This document shows positions 1 to 9,105 of a stretch of 61,758 nucleotides of DNA, piece after piece. The notes beneath the pieces are model-generated. The model was not told the DNA's origin and searched no databases. It saw nothing but the letters and a program-made list of their open reading frames with translations. A program made the translations under genes and the position numbers. The stretch spans positions 1 to 61,758 of the forward strand of contig NZ_BDAM01000004.1 of assembly GCF_001895045.1 (NCBI RefSeq), in the 5' to 3' direction. Position 1 is the first letter of the stretch, and each line of letters begins with the position of its first letter. Source of the stretch: Rhodococcus coprophilus NBRC 100603. GTDB lineage: Bacteria > Actinomycetota > Actinomycetes > Mycobacteriales > Mycobacteriaceae.

Positions 1-219
1 TTCGATCCCGACCGCCCGCGCCAGATCCAGCAGCAACTCCATCGTGCGGGCGGTGACGAGGTGTTTGCTGTAGTCGACCACCAGGTCCCCGGCGACGGCG
101 GTCATCGTGTCGGCACGACCGGGATCAGCGGCGAACAACTCCCGCAGATGCATTCCCCCGATCTCCGCCGAGTGGTCGGACAACTGCTGCCACGGGGTCG
201 ATCCGGTCACGTCGCTCAT
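1..219 (-). CDS. pgi: Glucose-6-phosphate isomerase, N-terminal fragment (runs off the window)
   Basis: The 73 visible N-terminal residues begin MSDVTGSTPWQQLSDHS and contain the blocks GMHLRELFAAD and LVVDYSKHLVT, characteristic of the start of glucose-6-phosphate isomerase. This cytoplasmic enzyme interconverts glucose-6-phosphate and fructose-6-phosphate in glycolysis and gluconeogenesis. The ATG lies at 217-219 on the minus strand and the gene continues beyond base 1, so the catalytic residues are not visible. It is divergent from the aldehyde dehydrogenase gene, with about 78 bp between the starts. A position just before chorismate mutase and uvrD/pcrA matches the mycobacterial order. 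Confidence 0.9.
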   Translation of the reverse strand, partial: MSDVTGSTPWQQLSDHSAEIGGMHLRELFAADPGRADTMTAVAGDLVVDYSKHLVTARTMELLLDLARAVGIE

Positions 220-297
220 GGAATCGACAGTAGTGTCCACCCCCTTGTGCCGCCGGGTTTGCGTCTTGCGCGGCGCGGGACGCGCATTATGGGGTCC

Positions 298-1749
298 ATG
301 GACACATCAGAATTGATCCGGTCCGTGCCCACCGACCTCTTTCTCGGTGGCGAATGGGTGCCGTCCGGAAATCGAGCGACATTTCCCGTCCACGACCCCG
401 CAACGGGCGACGTTCTGGCCGAAGTGGCCGACGCTGCTCCGGAAGACGCCATGCGCGCCCTGGACGCTGCGGTAGCAGCGGGCCGCGACTGGGCCGCGAC
501 ACCACCGCGTGAGCGAGCAGAACTCCTCCGGACGGTCTGGTCGAAGATCAGCGAACGCGCCGACGACTTCGCGCTGCTCATGACGCTCGAAATGGGTAAG
601 GCGTTGCCCGAGAGTCGCTCCGAAGTCGCCTACGGCACGGAATTCCTCCGGTGGTTCTCCGAGGAAGCGGTACGCATCGCCGGCCGCTACACCCCGGCCC
701 CCGCAGGCAACGGCCGGATTCTCGTCACCAAACAACCGGTCGGCCCGTGCCTGGCGATCACGCCCTGGAACTTCCCGCTCGCGATGGGCACCCGCAAGAT
801 CGCACCCGCGCTCGCCGCGGGATGCACGATGCTCGTCAAACCCGCTTCGGAAACGCCGCTGACCCTGCTGCTGCTCGCGCAGATCTTCGCCGAGGCCGGT
901 CTCCCCGCGGGTGTTTTGTCGGTGCTCCCGACTTCCCGCGCCGGTGATGTGACCGGGCCGCTCCTCGAGGATCCGCGACTGCGCAAGCTCACCTTCACCG
1001 GTTCGACGGCGGTGGGCCGGGCGCTCGCGGAGAAGGCGGGCCGTTCGCTGTTGCGGACCTCCCTCGAACTCGGTGGGAACGCGCCGTTCGTCGTGTTCGA
1101 CGACGCCGATCTCGACGCGGCGGTCGAGGGCGCGGTCGCGGCGAAACTGCGCAACGGTGGTGAGGCATGCACCGCTGCGAACCGGTTCCACGTCGCAAAT
1201 TCCGTGCGCGAAGAGTTCGTCACCAAGCTCACCGAGCGCATGGCGTCGTACCGCCTCGGGCCGGGTACCGATCCCGACACCACGCTCGGGCCGCTGATCA
1301 ACGAGAACCAGAAGAAGACGGTGATCGAACTGGTCGAAGACGCGGTGGCCGGGGGCGCGAGGGTACGGCTCGGTGGCGAGACCCCGGAGGGCCCGGGATG
1401 GTTCTACCCGGCGACCGTGCTCGACGACGTGCCGCGCAGCGCACGCATCCTCCGTGAGGAGGTCTTCGGGCCGGTGGCCGCCGTGACCGGCTTCGACACC
1501 GAGGACGAAGCGATCGCGGCCGCCAACGACACCGAGTACGGGCTCGCGGCATACATCTTCACCCGCGACCTGGATCGTGCGCTCCGGGTGTCGGATGCCC
1601 TGGAGTCGGGCATCGTCGGCGTCAATCGGGGAGTGGTGTCGGATGTAGCCGCACCGTTCGGCGGGATCAAGTCCTCGGGCGTCGGCCGTGAGGGCGGAAC
1701 CGAAGGTATCGAGGAATACCTCGAGACCAAATACATCGCGCTGCGGTAA
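298..1749 (+). CDS. gabD: NAD(P)-dependent aldehyde dehydrogenase, succinate-semialdehyde dehydrogenase type
   Basis: A 483-residue ALDH-superfamily enzyme, the usual length. Visible motifs are the cofactor and anion-hole region TPWNFPLAM, the glycine motif FTGSTAVGRAL, the general-base glutamate in LELGGNAP (about E257), the catalytic cysteine in GEACTAAN (about C291) and EEVFGPV near the C-terminus. The sequence resembles GabD-type succinate-semialdehyde dehydrogenases, which oxidise succinate semialdehyde to succinate in GABA catabolism or a TCA bypass, but the exact substrate is inferred. I chose ATG 298; ATG 289 is also in frame. The open frame extends upstream but overlaps the pgi start region and is not family-like. 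Neither start has a strong ribosome-binding site. Confidence 0.85.
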   Translation: MDTSELIRSVPTDLFLGGEWVPSGNRATFPVHDPATGDVLAEVADAAPEDAMRALDAAVAAGRDWAATPPRERAELLRTVWSKISERADDFALLMTLEMGKALPESRSEVAYGTEFLRWFSEEAVRIAGRYTPAPAGNGRILVTKQPVGPCLAITPWNFPLAMGTRKIAPALAAGCTMLVKPASETPLTLLLLAQIFAEAGLPAGVLSVLPTSRAGDVTGPLLEDPRLRKLTFTGSTAVGRALAEKAGRSLLRTSLELGGNAPFVVFDDADLDAAVEGAVAAKLRNGGEACTAANRFHVANSVREEFVTKLTERMASYRLGPGTDPDTTLGPLINENQKKTVIELVEDAVAGGARVRLGGETPEGPGWFYPATVLDDVPRSARILREEVFGPVAAVTGFDTEDEAIAAANDTEYGLAAYIFTRDLDRALRVSDALESGIVGVNRGVVSDVAAPFGGIKSSGVGREGGTEGIEEYLETKYIALR

Positions 1750-1827
1750 CGAAACGTCCCTCGGTCGCTACGCTCACGGGCCGGACATCGCCGACGACGA
1801 CCCGTTCGGACGGTGGAAGGCCGTGAG

Positions 1828-2136
1828 CTAGTGGCCGAGGCGCCCGCGGCCGAGGCGCAGCAGGAGCATCGCGAGGGTGTGGCCTTCCTGACCCAACTCG
1901 CTGAAGCGCTCGAGCACCCTCATCTCACGGCTGTGAACGAGGCGGGTGCCGCCGGACGCCATCCGGGTGCGGCCGATGATGCGAGAGACCTCGGTGCGCC
2001 GCTTGACCGCGGCCAGGATCTCGGCGTCGAGGCGGTCGATCTCCTTGCGGAGTTCATCGATCTCGGCCTCGGTGGTGGGCACTGCGTCGGCGGTGTCGCC
2101 GGAAAGAGCAGCGTCGGTGTTGGCGTTCAATGTCAT
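1828..2136 (-). CDS. Chorismate mutase (AroQ fold, short intracellular type)
   Basis: A 102-residue protein whose middle part (EIDELRKEIDRLDAEIL, VKRRTEVSRIIGRTRM) is the helical AroQ chorismate mutase core, with the Arg and Lys residues expected for chorismate binding. It would convert chorismate to prephenate for phenylalanine and tyrosine synthesis. The first 25 residues are poorly conserved and likely disordered. Its place between pgi and pcrA matches Rv0948c, whose product is a weak enzyme activated by complex formation with DAHP synthase; the same partnership is inferred here. The C-terminus ends RLGRGRLGH, similar to the tail that contacts the partner in that family. It is divergent from pcrA. 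Confidence 0.88.
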   Translation of the reverse strand: MTLNANTDAALSGDTADAVPTTEAEIDELRKEIDRLDAEILAAVKRRTEVSRIIGRTRMASGGTRLVHSREMRVLERFSELGQEGHTLAMLLLRLGRGRLGH

Positions 2137-2264
2137 CTCCTCGCGTCAGCGCTGGCCGTCCGACCGGTGAAGGGCGCATGACATAACGTCCAGTTTGCCA
2201 CCGTGTCAATCCGCGGCCAAGTCGGGGATTCGCTGTCGGACGGGTCCGGTAGTTTGGTAGAACG

Positions 2265-4628
2265 ATGAACACTCCCGTTGCTCCCGCCCATACGGCCCCC
2301 GACTCGGACGCTCTCCTCGAGGGACTCAATCCACAACAACGGGAAGCGGTAACACACGAGGGTGGGCCGTTGCTCATCGTTGCCGGCGCGGGCTCGGGTA
2401 AGACGGCAGTGCTCACGCGGCGGATCGCCTATCTGCTGGCCGAGCGGGGTGTCGCACCGGGTCAGGTGCTCGCCATCACCTTCACCAACAAGGCCGCGGC
2501 GGAAATGCGGGAGCGTGTCGCTGCTCTGGTCGGGCCCCGTGCCCTGTCGATGTGGGTCTCGACCTTCCACTCGAGCTGTGTCCGGATTCTGCGCGCGCAG
2601 GCGAGCCTGCTGCCCGGTATGAACTCCAACTTCACGATCTACGACGCCGACGATTCCCGTCGCCTGCTGACGATGATCGCGAAAGACCTCGAACTCGACA
2701 CCAAGAAGTACTCACCGCGACTGCTCTCCACGCAGATCTCCAACCTCAAGAACGAGTTGATCGGCCCGGAGGAAGCAGCGGCGGGTGTCGGCGCCGACGC
2801 GTCCGAACTGGAGCGGATCGTGGCGCGGGTCTACGCCATCTACCAGCAGCGCCTCCGCGCCGCGAACGCCTTCGACTTCGACGACCTGATCGGCGAGACC
2901 GTGGCGCTGCTGCAGGCCCACCCGGACATCGCCGAGTACTACCGCCGACGCTTCCGGCACGTGCTGGTCGACGAGTACCAGGACACGAACCATGCGCAGT
3001 ACGTGCTGGTCCGCACGCTGGTGGGCGACCCGGACGAAGACGCCGCCGTCGAGCCCAGCGAACTGTGTGTCGTCGGCGACGCCGACCAGTCGATCTATGC
3101 GTTCCGCGGCGCGACCATCCGCAACATCGAGGAGTTCGAGCGCGACTATCCGCAGGCTCGCACGATCCTGCTCGAGCAGAACTACCGGTCGACGCAGAAC
3201 ATCCTCTCCGCCGCGAACGCGGTCATCTCCCGCAACACGGGTCGCCGCGACAAGCGTCTGTGGACCGACTCCGGCGAGGGCGATCTCGTGGTCGGATATG
3301 TCGCCGACAACGAGCACGACGAGGCGCGGTTCGTCGCGGCCGAGATCGACCGCCTCGTCGACGAGGGCATCAAGTTCTCCGACATCGCGGTGTTCTATCG
3401 CACCAACAACGCATCCCGGGCCTTCGAGGACGTGTTCATCCGCCACGGTGTGCCGTACAAGGTCGTCGGTGGCGTGCGGTTCTACGAGCGCAAGGAGGTG
3501 CGCGACATCGTGGCGTACCTCAAGGTTCTCGACAATCCCGACGACACCGTGAGCCTGCGCCGCGTTCTCAACACGCCTCGACGTGGCATCGGCGACCGTG
3601 CCGAGGCCTGCGTGGCCGTGCACGCGGAGCGTCTCGGCATCGGGTTCGGGGAGGCGCTGCGTGATGCCGCCGAGGGCAAGGTCGCCCTGTTGAACACCCG
3701 CGCGCAGAAGGCGATCGCCGGCTTCGTGGAGCTTCTCGACGACCTGCGGGCGATGCTCGTGGTCTCCGATGCGGACGGTAACGACGCCGTCGACATCGGC
3801 GACGTGGTCGAGGCGATCCTCGAACGCACCGGCTACAGTTCCGAACTCGCAGCCAGCGACGATCCGCAGGACGGAGCCCGGCTCGACAATCTCAACGAAC
3901 TCGTCAGCGTGGCAAGGGAATTCAGTTCCGATGTGCGCAATGCGGCGGGTATCGAGGATGTCGGCCGTGAGGAAGGCGACCCGGATCCCGGATCGCTCGC
4001 GGCCTTCCTGGAGAAGGTCTCGCTGGTCGCCGACGCCGATCAGATTCCCGAAAACCAGGACGGTGTGGTCACTTTGATGACCCTCCACACCGCGAAGGGG
4101 CTCGAGTTCCCGGTGGTGTTCGTGACCGGATGGGAAGACGGGCAGTTCCCGCACATGCGTGCGCTCGGTGATCCGGCCGAGCTGTCGGAAGAGCGACGGC
4201 TGGCGTACGTCGGCATCACGCGTGCGCGTCGTCGTCTCTACGTCAGCCGGGCCGTGCTGCGCTCGTCGTGGGGACAGCCCGTCACCAACCCGGAATCCCG
4301 TTTCCTGCAAGAGATTCCGCAGCACCTGATTGAGTGGAAGCGCACCGATCCGGGGCCCGGGCGTGGGCACGCCATCGGTTCCGGTACCGGGTCGAGGTTC
4401 GGTGCGGGCGAGCAGAGGTCGTCGTCGCCGAGCTTCGGGGCGCCGCGCGGACGCAACAATCATCTCGTTCTCGATGTCGGTGACCGGGTGAGCCACGACA
4501 AGTACGGGCTGGGGACGGTTCTGGAGAAGAATGGTTCCGGTCCCACCGCCACGGTGGTCATCGATTTCGGAAGTGCCGGAAAGGTTCGGCTGATGCTGGT
4601 GGGCGGAGTCCCGATGATCAAGCTTTAG
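2265..4628 (+). CDS. pcrA: ATP-dependent DNA helicase PcrA/UvrD1
   Basis: A 787-residue superfamily 1A helicase, full length. Motifs seen in order: Q-motif GLNPQQREAV, Walker A AGAGSGKT (residues 40-47), motif Ia TFTNKAAAEM, motif II VDEYQDTN, motif III QSIYAFRGA, motif IV QNYRS, motif V VTLMTLHTAKGLEFP and motif VI YVGITRARRRL. The C-terminal 70 residues hold the Tudor-like RNA-polymerase-binding segment (VGDRVSHDKYGLGTVL). It unwinds 3'-5' in nucleotide-excision repair and in clearing stalled polymerase or RecA. A TAGTTT hexamer ends 9 nt before the ATG and there is no Shine-Dalgarno sequence, so the leader is probably very short. Confidence 0.96.
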   Translation: MNTPVAPAHTAPDSDALLEGLNPQQREAVTHEGGPLLIVAGAGSGKTAVLTRRIAYLLAERGVAPGQVLAITFTNKAAAEMRERVAALVGPRALSMWVSTFHSSCVRILRAQASLLPGMNSNFTIYDADDSRRLLTMIAKDLELDTKKYSPRLLSTQISNLKNELIGPEEAAAGVGADASELERIVARVYAIYQQRLRAANAFDFDDLIGETVALLQAHPDIAEYYRRRFRHVLVDEYQDTNHAQYVLVRTLVGDPDEDAAVEPSELCVVGDADQSIYAFRGATIRNIEEFERDYPQARTILLEQNYRSTQNILSAANAVISRNTGRRDKRLWTDSGEGDLVVGYVADNEHDEARFVAAEIDRLVDEGIKFSDIAVFYRTNNASRAFEDVFIRHGVPYKVVGGVRFYERKEVRDIVAYLKVLDNPDDTVSLRRVLNTPRRGIGDRAEACVAVHAERLGIGFGEALRDAAEGKVALLNTRAQKAIAGFVELLDDLRAMLVVSDADGNDAVDIGDVVEAILERTGYSSELAASDDPQDGARLDNLNELVSVAREFSSDVRNAAGIEDVGREEGDPDPGSLAAFLEKVSLVADADQIPENQDGVVTLMTLHTAKGLEFPVVFVTGWEDGQFPHMRALGDPAELSEERRLAYVGITRARRRLYVSRAVLRSSWGQPVTNPESRFLQEIPQHLIEWKRTDPGPGRGHAIGSGTGSRFGAGEQRSSSPSFGAPRGRNNHLVLDVGDRVSHDKYGLGTVLEKNGSGPTATVVIDFGSAGKVRLMLVGGVPMIKL

Positions 4629-4698
4629 CCCGCCAGGCCTCTGAGCCTGCCCGTGCTCTAGCTTGCCAATGCTCTGAGCCGACCGAGGTTCGCGTCGG

Positions 4699-4718
4699 CC
4701 AGGCTCTGAGCAGCCTGG
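4699..4718. terminator. Hairpin between convergent pcrA and M23 peptidase genes
   Basis: CCAGGCT and AGCCTGG form a perfect 7-bp stem with a 6-nt loop in the 175-bp gap between the two stop codons. There is no T-run, which is common for actinobacterial terminators. It could serve either strand. Confidence 0.4.
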
Positions 4719-4746
4719 AGAAGGAGGGCGCGTCGGCGCGTGTCAG

Positions 4747-4798
4747 CGAACGCGGTGGGGCGGTCGAACGCGGTGGGGCGGTCGAACGCGGTGGGGCG
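4747..4798. repeat. 18-bp tandem repeat, 2.9 copies
   Basis: The unit CGAACGCGGTGGGGCGGT is repeated at 4747, 4765 and 4783, the last copy lacking two bases. The copies are identical, so the array is probably young and possibly polymorphic. It lies immediately downstream of the M23 peptidase stop codon, outside any gene I can support. Confidence 0.85.
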
Positions 4799-4803
4799 TG
4801 CGA

Positions 4804-5754
4804 TCAGTGGCGGTTGCTGCCGGGCGCGATGCCCCGGGTAGCGAGCCACGGCACCGGGTCGATCTTGTCGACGCCGTTGAGATGGACCTCGAAGTGCAGG
4901 TGGGGGCCGGTGGAGAAGCCGCGGTTGCCCATCGTGGCGATCTGATCGCCGGCCAGGACCTGCTGCCCCACGCTGACCAGCGACTGGTCGATGTGTCCGT
5001 AGACGGTGACCGTGCCGTCGGCGTGCAGCAACCGGATCCACATGCCGAAACCGGATGCCGGACCTGAATCGATGACCTCGCCGTCGGCGACCGCGAGGAT
5101 CGGAGTCCCGATCGGGCCTGCGATATCGATGCCGGCGTGGAGGGTGCCCCAACGGGCGCCGTAGTTGGAGGTGAACGCACCGATTGCGGGAAGGGCGAAC
5201 AGCGGCCGGCGGGCGGCGGCTTCGCGCGCTGCCCGTTCCTCGCTGAAACGCTCACCCTTGGCGAGGAGGTTCGAGAACTGCGACAGGTCGTTGGGGTCGG
5301 CGATGTTGAGCACCTGAGGTGCCTGAGAGGGCGCCGAGCCCGTGCTCTCGGAAGCGAACTGTGCGGCCTGCGGGACCGCGGTGGCCGTGATGACCGAGGA
5401 ATCGCTGCTGTCCGCGGCGAGGGCAACCTGGGCGTGGTCGGCGTTCTGGCCGGGCGAACCGTTGGTGGCTGCTTGGCCTGCGGCGACCACAGCGCCGGCG
5501 GCGACGGCGAAGACTGCGGCGCGGCCCTTGAGGGCGGCCGGGGGAGTGGGCACCCGGTGCGCTCCACCGCGACGAGCGGGGGCGGTGGTATCTGCCGAAT
5601 CCGTGACGTCGGGAGTCTCGGCGTAGTAGGTCGGCTCGGAGGTCAGGCCGGTCGTGCGGAAATCGATGGTCGCTGTGGTCCAAGCGTTCCAGTCGTCCGG
5701 TGCCGTTTCGGGCCGGCGGGCGTGGCTTTCGGCAATCGGGCTGCCTGGGCGCAT
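4804..5754 (-). CDS. Secreted/anchored M23-family peptidoglycan endopeptidase
   Basis: A 316-residue protein with a cytoplasmic N-terminus of about 75 residues, one membrane-spanning segment (near residues 77-97), a low-complexity linker with a short charged helix (FSEERAAREAAAR), and a C-terminal LytM/M23 domain. The Zn ligands appear in HAGIDIA (HxxxD, about H206 and D210) and HLHFEV (HxH, about H285 and H287). It should cleave peptide cross-links in the wall. The start is the second ATG (5754) because GGAGG abuts the first ATG (5760) and is 6 nt from the second. It is the Rv0950c counterpart by position and is divergent from sucC. The promoter carries an element shared with rpfB and an upstream CRP/GlxR-like site. 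Confidence 0.9.
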   Translation of the reverse strand: MRPGSPIAESHARRPETAPDDWNAWTTATIDFRTTGLTSEPTYYAETPDVTDSADTTAPARRGGAHRVPTPPAALKGRAAVFAVAAGAVVAAGQAATNGSPGQNADHAQVALAADSSDSSVITATAVPQAAQFASESTGSAPSQAPQVLNIADPNDLSQFSNLLAKGERFSEERAAREAAARRPLFALPAIGAFTSNYGARWGTLHAGIDIAGPIGTPILAVADGEVIDSGPASGFGMWIRLLHADGTVTVYGHIDQSLVSVGQQVLAGDQIATMGNRGFSTGPHLHFEVHLNGVDKIDPVPWLATRGIAPGSNRH

Positions 5755-5798
5755 CGCCATCCTCCGTTTCGTGACCTCATCGTTACTTGACCAGAGGG

Positions 5799-5831
5799 AC
5801 GGTAACGAAACGATCGCAAGCAGGGCAACCT
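5799..5831 (-). promoter_or_regulatory. Promoter element of the M23 gene shared with rpfB
   Basis: Read towards the gene, this is AGGTTGCC, 9 nt, then ATCGTTTCGTTACCGT. It contains a possible -35 TTGCCC and -10 TACCGT with 18-bp spacing. The same arrangement, with one mismatch in the 16-mer and an 8-nt gap, precedes rpfB at 59156-59187. The GTTAC/GTAAC core suggests MtrA, which to my knowledge controls M23 and rpf genes in Corynebacterium; that link is inference. Confidence 0.6.
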
Positions 5832-5853
5832 ATAACGCAATACTGACGCCTTA

Positions 5854-5869
5854 TGTGAGCGGCATCACA
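5854..5869. promoter_or_regulatory. Perfect CRP/GlxR-type operator
   Basis: TGTGAGCGGCATCACA is an exact TGTGA-N6-TCACA palindrome, the consensus of the actinobacterial cAMP receptor protein (mycobacterial CRP, corynebacterial GlxR). Its centre is about 70 bp upstream of the inferred start of M23 transcription, a usual activating position, and about 350 bp upstream of sucC. It may act on either gene. Confidence 0.75.
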
Positions 5870-6213
5870 GTTATGTGCTGGGGAAAGTGGGAATTGGCCC
5901 GAAGGTCACGTATCGAAACACCCAATGCATTTTGCAATGCGAAGGAGTGCCGCAGACCCTCGGCGGGTCTCGAGGGGACCGGTCGCGGCGCCGACGGCGA
6001 CGCCTGTCATTCTGGGGACGGTGCTCCTCTTGGTTGCGGCGTTCTCACATTCCCGGAGGAAACCCGTGAGCTGACCCCCGGCGTACGCAACTCCGTGACA
6101 TGGGCCACATGGCCGGAGAGCGGACGTTTCGTGGGGCGTCCATGTAACTAGAGTCCGAACCGGCCCGCTCAATACCCCCGAGCGGGCGTGAACGCAGACG
6201 AGACGGTGAGCAG
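5870..6213. other. Long sucC leader/promoter region without a gene
   Basis: About 340 bp with no convincing coding sequence. A possible -10 (TAACTA or TAGAGT) lies near 6145-6154, about 60 bp before sucC. I see no riboswitch fold. Confidence 0.4.
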
Positions 6214-7383
6214 ATGGATCTCTTCGAATACCAGGCGAAGGAACTCTTCGCCAAGCATGACGTGCCGACGTCGGCCGGGCGTGTTACAGACACGGTCGCC
6301 GGAGCCCGCGAGATCGCCGAGGAAGTCGGCAAGCCCGTGATGGTCAAGGCACAGGTCAAGGTCGGCGGCCGCGGCAAGGCCGGAGGCGTGAAGTACTCCG
6401 CCGACGTCGACGCCGCCGTGGCCAACGCCGAGGCCATCCTGGGCCTCGACATCAAGGGCCATGTCGTGAAGAAGCTGCTGGTCGCAGAGGCGAGTGACAT
6501 CGCCGAGGAGTACTACATCTCCTTCCTGCTCGACCGCACCAACCGCACCTACCTGGCGATGTGCTCGGTCGAGGGTGGCGTCGAGATCGAGGTCACCGCC
6601 GAGGAGAACCCGGACGCCCTCGCGAAGATCCCGGTGGACGCGGTCAAGGGTGTCGACCTCGCCTTCGCGCGCGAGATCGCCGAGGCCGGCAAGCTGCCCG
6701 CCGAGGTGCTCGACGCCGCGGCCAACACCATCCAGAAGCTGTGGGAGGTGTTCATCAAGGAGGACGCGCTCCTCGTCGAGGTGAACCCCCTCGTCCGTAC
6801 CCCGGACGATCAGATCCTGGCACTCGACGGCAAGGTGACGCTCGACGAGAACGCTGCCTTCCGTCAGCCCGGCCACGAGGCTTTCGAGGATCGGGACGCC
6901 ACCGATCCGCTCGAGCTCAAGGCCAAGGAGAACGACCTCAACTACGTCAAGCTCGACGGCGAGGTCGGCATCATCGGTAACGGCGCCGGCCTGGTCATGT
7001 CGACCCTGGACGTCGTCGCCTACGCAGGTGAGAAGCACGGCGGCGTCAAGCCCGCCAACTTCCTCGACATCGGTGGCGGAGCCTCGGCTGCCGTCATGGC
7101 TGCCGGCCTGGACGTCATCCTGAACGACGCGCAGGTCAAGAGCGTGTTCGTGAACGTCTTCGGTGGCATCACCGCGTGTGACGCCGTTGCCAACGGCATC
7201 GTCGGCGCACTGGAGACGCTGGGCGACGAGGCCAACAAGCCGCTGGTCGTCCGTCTCGACGGCAACAACGTCGAGGAGGGTCGCCGCATCCTCTCCGAGG
7301 CCAACCACCCGCTGGTCACGGTCGTCGCCACCATGGACGAGGCTGCCGACAAGGCTGCCGAACTCGCCTTCGCAGCGAAGTAA
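6214..7383 (+). CDS. sucC: Succinyl-CoA synthetase (ADP-forming) beta subunit
   Basis: A 389-residue ATP-grasp protein beginning [18 protein letters not shown], the canonical SucC start. The nucleotide-binding region [19 protein letters not shown] and the segments [19 protein letters not shown] and [10 protein letters not shown] (the powerhelix/CoA-ligase domain) are present. It forms the beta subunit of the heterodimer or heterotetramer that converts succinyl-CoA to succinate with ATP synthesis in the TCA cycle. It is followed by sucD after 16 bp, forming the classic two-gene operon. GGTGAG before the ATG is a weak ribosome-binding site. Confidence 0.98.
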   Translation: MDLFEYQAKELFAKHDVPTSAGRVTDTVAGAREIAEEVGKPVMVKAQVKVGGRGKAGGVKYSADVDAAVANAEAILGLDIKGHVVKKLLVAEASDIAEEYYISFLLDRTNRTYLAMCSVEGGVEIEVTAEENPDALAKIPVDAVKGVDLAFAREIAEAGKLPAEVLDAAANTIQKLWEVFIKEDALLVEVNPLVRTPDDQILALDGKVTLDENAAFRQPGHEAFEDRDATDPLELKAKENDLNYVKLDGEVGIIGNGAGLVMSTLDVVAYAGEKHGGVKPANFLDIGGGASAAVMAAGLDVILNDAQVKSVFVNVFGGITACDAVANGIVGALETLGDEANKPLVVRLDGNNVEEGRRILSEANHPLVTVVATMDEAADKAAELAFAAK

Positions 7384-7399
7384 AGGGACACACAGAACA

Positions 7400-8302
7400 A
7401 TGGCAATCTTCCTTACCAAGGATTCCAAGGTCATCGTCCAGGGCATCACCGGCGGCGAGGGCACCAAGCACACCGCCCTCATGCTCAAGGCCGGCACCCA
7501 GGTTGTCGGCGGCGTCAACGCCCGCAAGGCCGGCACCACCGTCTCGCACACCGACAAGGACGGCAACTCCGTCGAGCTGCCGGTCTTCGGGACCGTCGCC
7601 GAGGCCATGAAGGAGACTGGCGCGGACGTCTCGATCGCGTTCGTTCCCCCGGCCTTCGCCAAGGACGCCATCGTCGAGGCGATCGACGCCGAGATCCCGC
7701 TCCTCGTCGTCATCACCGAGGGCATCCCGGTGCAGGACTCCGCCTACGCGTGGGCCTACAACGTCGACAAGGGCGAGAAGACCCGCATCATCGGCCCCAA
7801 CTGCCCCGGCATCATCACCCCGGGTGAGGCGCTGGTCGGCATCACCCCGGCGAACATCGCCGGCAAGGGCCCGGTCGGTCTCGTGTCGAAGTCGGGCACC
7901 CTGACCTACCAGATGATGTTCGAACTCCGTGAGTACGGTTTCTCGACCGCCATCGGCATCGGCGGCGACCCGGTCATCGGCACCACCCACATCGACGCGA
8001 TCGCTGCGTTCGAGAAGGATCCCGAGACCAAGGTCATCGTGATGATCGGTGAGATCGGTGGCGACGCCGAAGAGCGCGCAGCCGATTACATCAAGGCCAA
8101 TGTGACCAAGCCGGTCGTCGGCTACGTCGCAGGCTTCACCGCCCCGGAGGGCAAGACCATGGGCCACGCCGGCGCCATCGTCTCCGGCTCCTCGGGCACC
8201 GCTCAGGCCAAGAAGGACGCCCTCGAGGCAGCCGGTGTGAAGGTCGGCAAGACGCCGTCCGAGACCGCCGCTCTCGCGCGCGAAATCCTGCAGTCGCTGT
8301 AA
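7400..8302 (+). CDS. sucD: Succinyl-CoA synthetase (ADP-forming) alpha subunit
   Basis: A 300-residue protein. The ATG at 7400 gives [21 protein letters not shown], the normal SucD start with the CoA-binding Rossmann segment. The loop [13 protein letters not shown] and the active-site histidine segment [15 protein letters not shown] (phosphohistidine) are intact. It is the phosphorylated catalytic alpha subunit working with SucC. It lies 16 bp downstream of sucC and is followed by a long hairpin terminator. Confidence 0.98.
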   Translation: MAIFLTKDSKVIVQGITGGEGTKHTALMLKAGTQVVGGVNARKAGTTVSHTDKDGNSVELPVFGTVAEAMKETGADVSIAFVPPAFAKDAIVEAIDAEIPLLVVITEGIPVQDSAYAWAYNVDKGEKTRIIGPNCPGIITPGEALVGITPANIAGKGPVGLVSKSGTLTYQMMFELREYGFSTAIGIGGDPVIGTTHIDAIAAFEKDPETKVIVMIGEIGGDAEERAADYIKANVTKPVVGYVAGFTAPEGKTMGHAGAIVSGSSGTAQAKKDALEAAGVKVGKTPSETAALAREILQSL

Positions 8303-8322
8303 ATTTCCGCACTGCGTGGCCT

Positions 8323-8373
8323 CTGCCCGTGTGCGTCCCCGGTAGTTCTGCTACCCGGGATGCGCACGGGCAG
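8323..8373. terminator. Bidirectional hairpin terminator between sucD and the YigZ-family gene
   Basis: Two 23-nt arms (8323-8345 and 8351-8373) beginning CTGCCCGTG and ending CACGGGCAG pair almost fully, with G-T wobbles, around a 5-nt TTCTG loop. It sits between convergent genes, 20 bp after the sucD stop, so it can terminate both. Confidence 0.8.
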
Positions 8374-8405
8374 TGTGCATTTACGGGCAGCATGAATTTC
8401 GGTAC

Positions 8406-9029
8406 CTACGCGTCGACCCATTGGTGACCGGTCGGCGTCAGGTCACCCGACCCCGACGTGATCGACGCGACCGTCGCGGTGAGACTCTCGACGTCCGCGG
8501 TCGCGACGGTCAGCACCGCACGATCGCCGTAGGACACGCCGAGCACACTCACCCCACGCTGCCGTAGTTCGGCTTCCACACGGCCGGCGTCGGCGTGATC
8601 GACCTCCAGTTCGAACATCTCCCGCCGGACGCGCGCGACCGGACGCACCGAATCGAGTGCGGCGGTGACCGCCCCCGAATACGCGCGCACGAGTCCGCCC
8701 GCCCCCAGTTTGATGCCGCCGAACCATCGGGTCACCACCACGGCCACGTTCACCAGGTCGCGGTGGTGCAGCACCTGCAACATCGGTATCCCTGCGGTTC
8801 CGCCCGGTTCGCCGTCGTCGCTGGACCGCTCTGCCCGCGTCGTCTGCTCGTCCCCGACGACGAACGCCCAGCAGTGGTGGCGCGCATCGGGATACAGCCG
8901 CCGTTGGTCCTCCACGAAGGCCAGGGCTGCCTCCGTGGACTCCACGCGACGGAGTGCTGCGAGGAATCGTGAGCGTTTGACCTCGGTTTCGACGACGACA
9001 TCCCGACCGGGGGCAAAAGTGTGCGGCAT
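8406..9029 (-). CDS. YigZ/IMPACT family protein
   Basis: A 207-residue protein with the UPF0029/IMPACT N-terminal domain: [14 protein letters not shown], the signature [25 protein letters not shown] and [23 protein letters not shown]-terminal DUF1949-like half follows ([18 protein letters not shown]). Members are linked to ribosome or translation control, but no reaction is established, so the role is left open. The start MPHTF is the family start; upstream in-frame codons overlap the divergent membrane-protein promoter. It is convergent with sucD. Confidence 0.88.
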   Translation of the reverse strand: MPHTFAPGRDVVVETEVKRSRFLAALRRVESTEAALAFVEDQRRLYPDARHHCWAFVVGDEQTTRAERSSDDGEPGGTAGIPMLQVLHHRDLVNVAVVVTRWFGGIKLGAGGLVRAYSGAVTAALDSVRPVARVRREMFELEVDHADAGRVEAELRQRGVSVLGVSYGDRAVLTVATADVESLTATVASITSGSGDLTPTGHQWVDA

Positions 9030-9105
9030 GGCCCCATTCTCGCGGGTCGTGCCTAGGCTGGTACGCAGGAGAGGGACGACCGCCGAATCGACAGCAGGAG
9101 GACCG

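Noticed and set aside
2137-2264. LexA/SOS box upstream of pcrA
   Set aside because: No TCGAAC-N4-GTTCGA-like palindrome in the divergent gap.
2712-4496. Long antisense open frame (594 codons) inside pcrA
   Set aside because: A mirror of the GC-rich codon pattern of pcrA; no recognisable domain and no ribosome-binding site. The same holds for long opposite frames in sucC, sucD, purH, the MoxR gene, galU and the WD40 gene.
4747-4798. CRISPR array
   Set aside because: The three 18-bp copies are directly adjacent without spacers; a simple tandem repeat.
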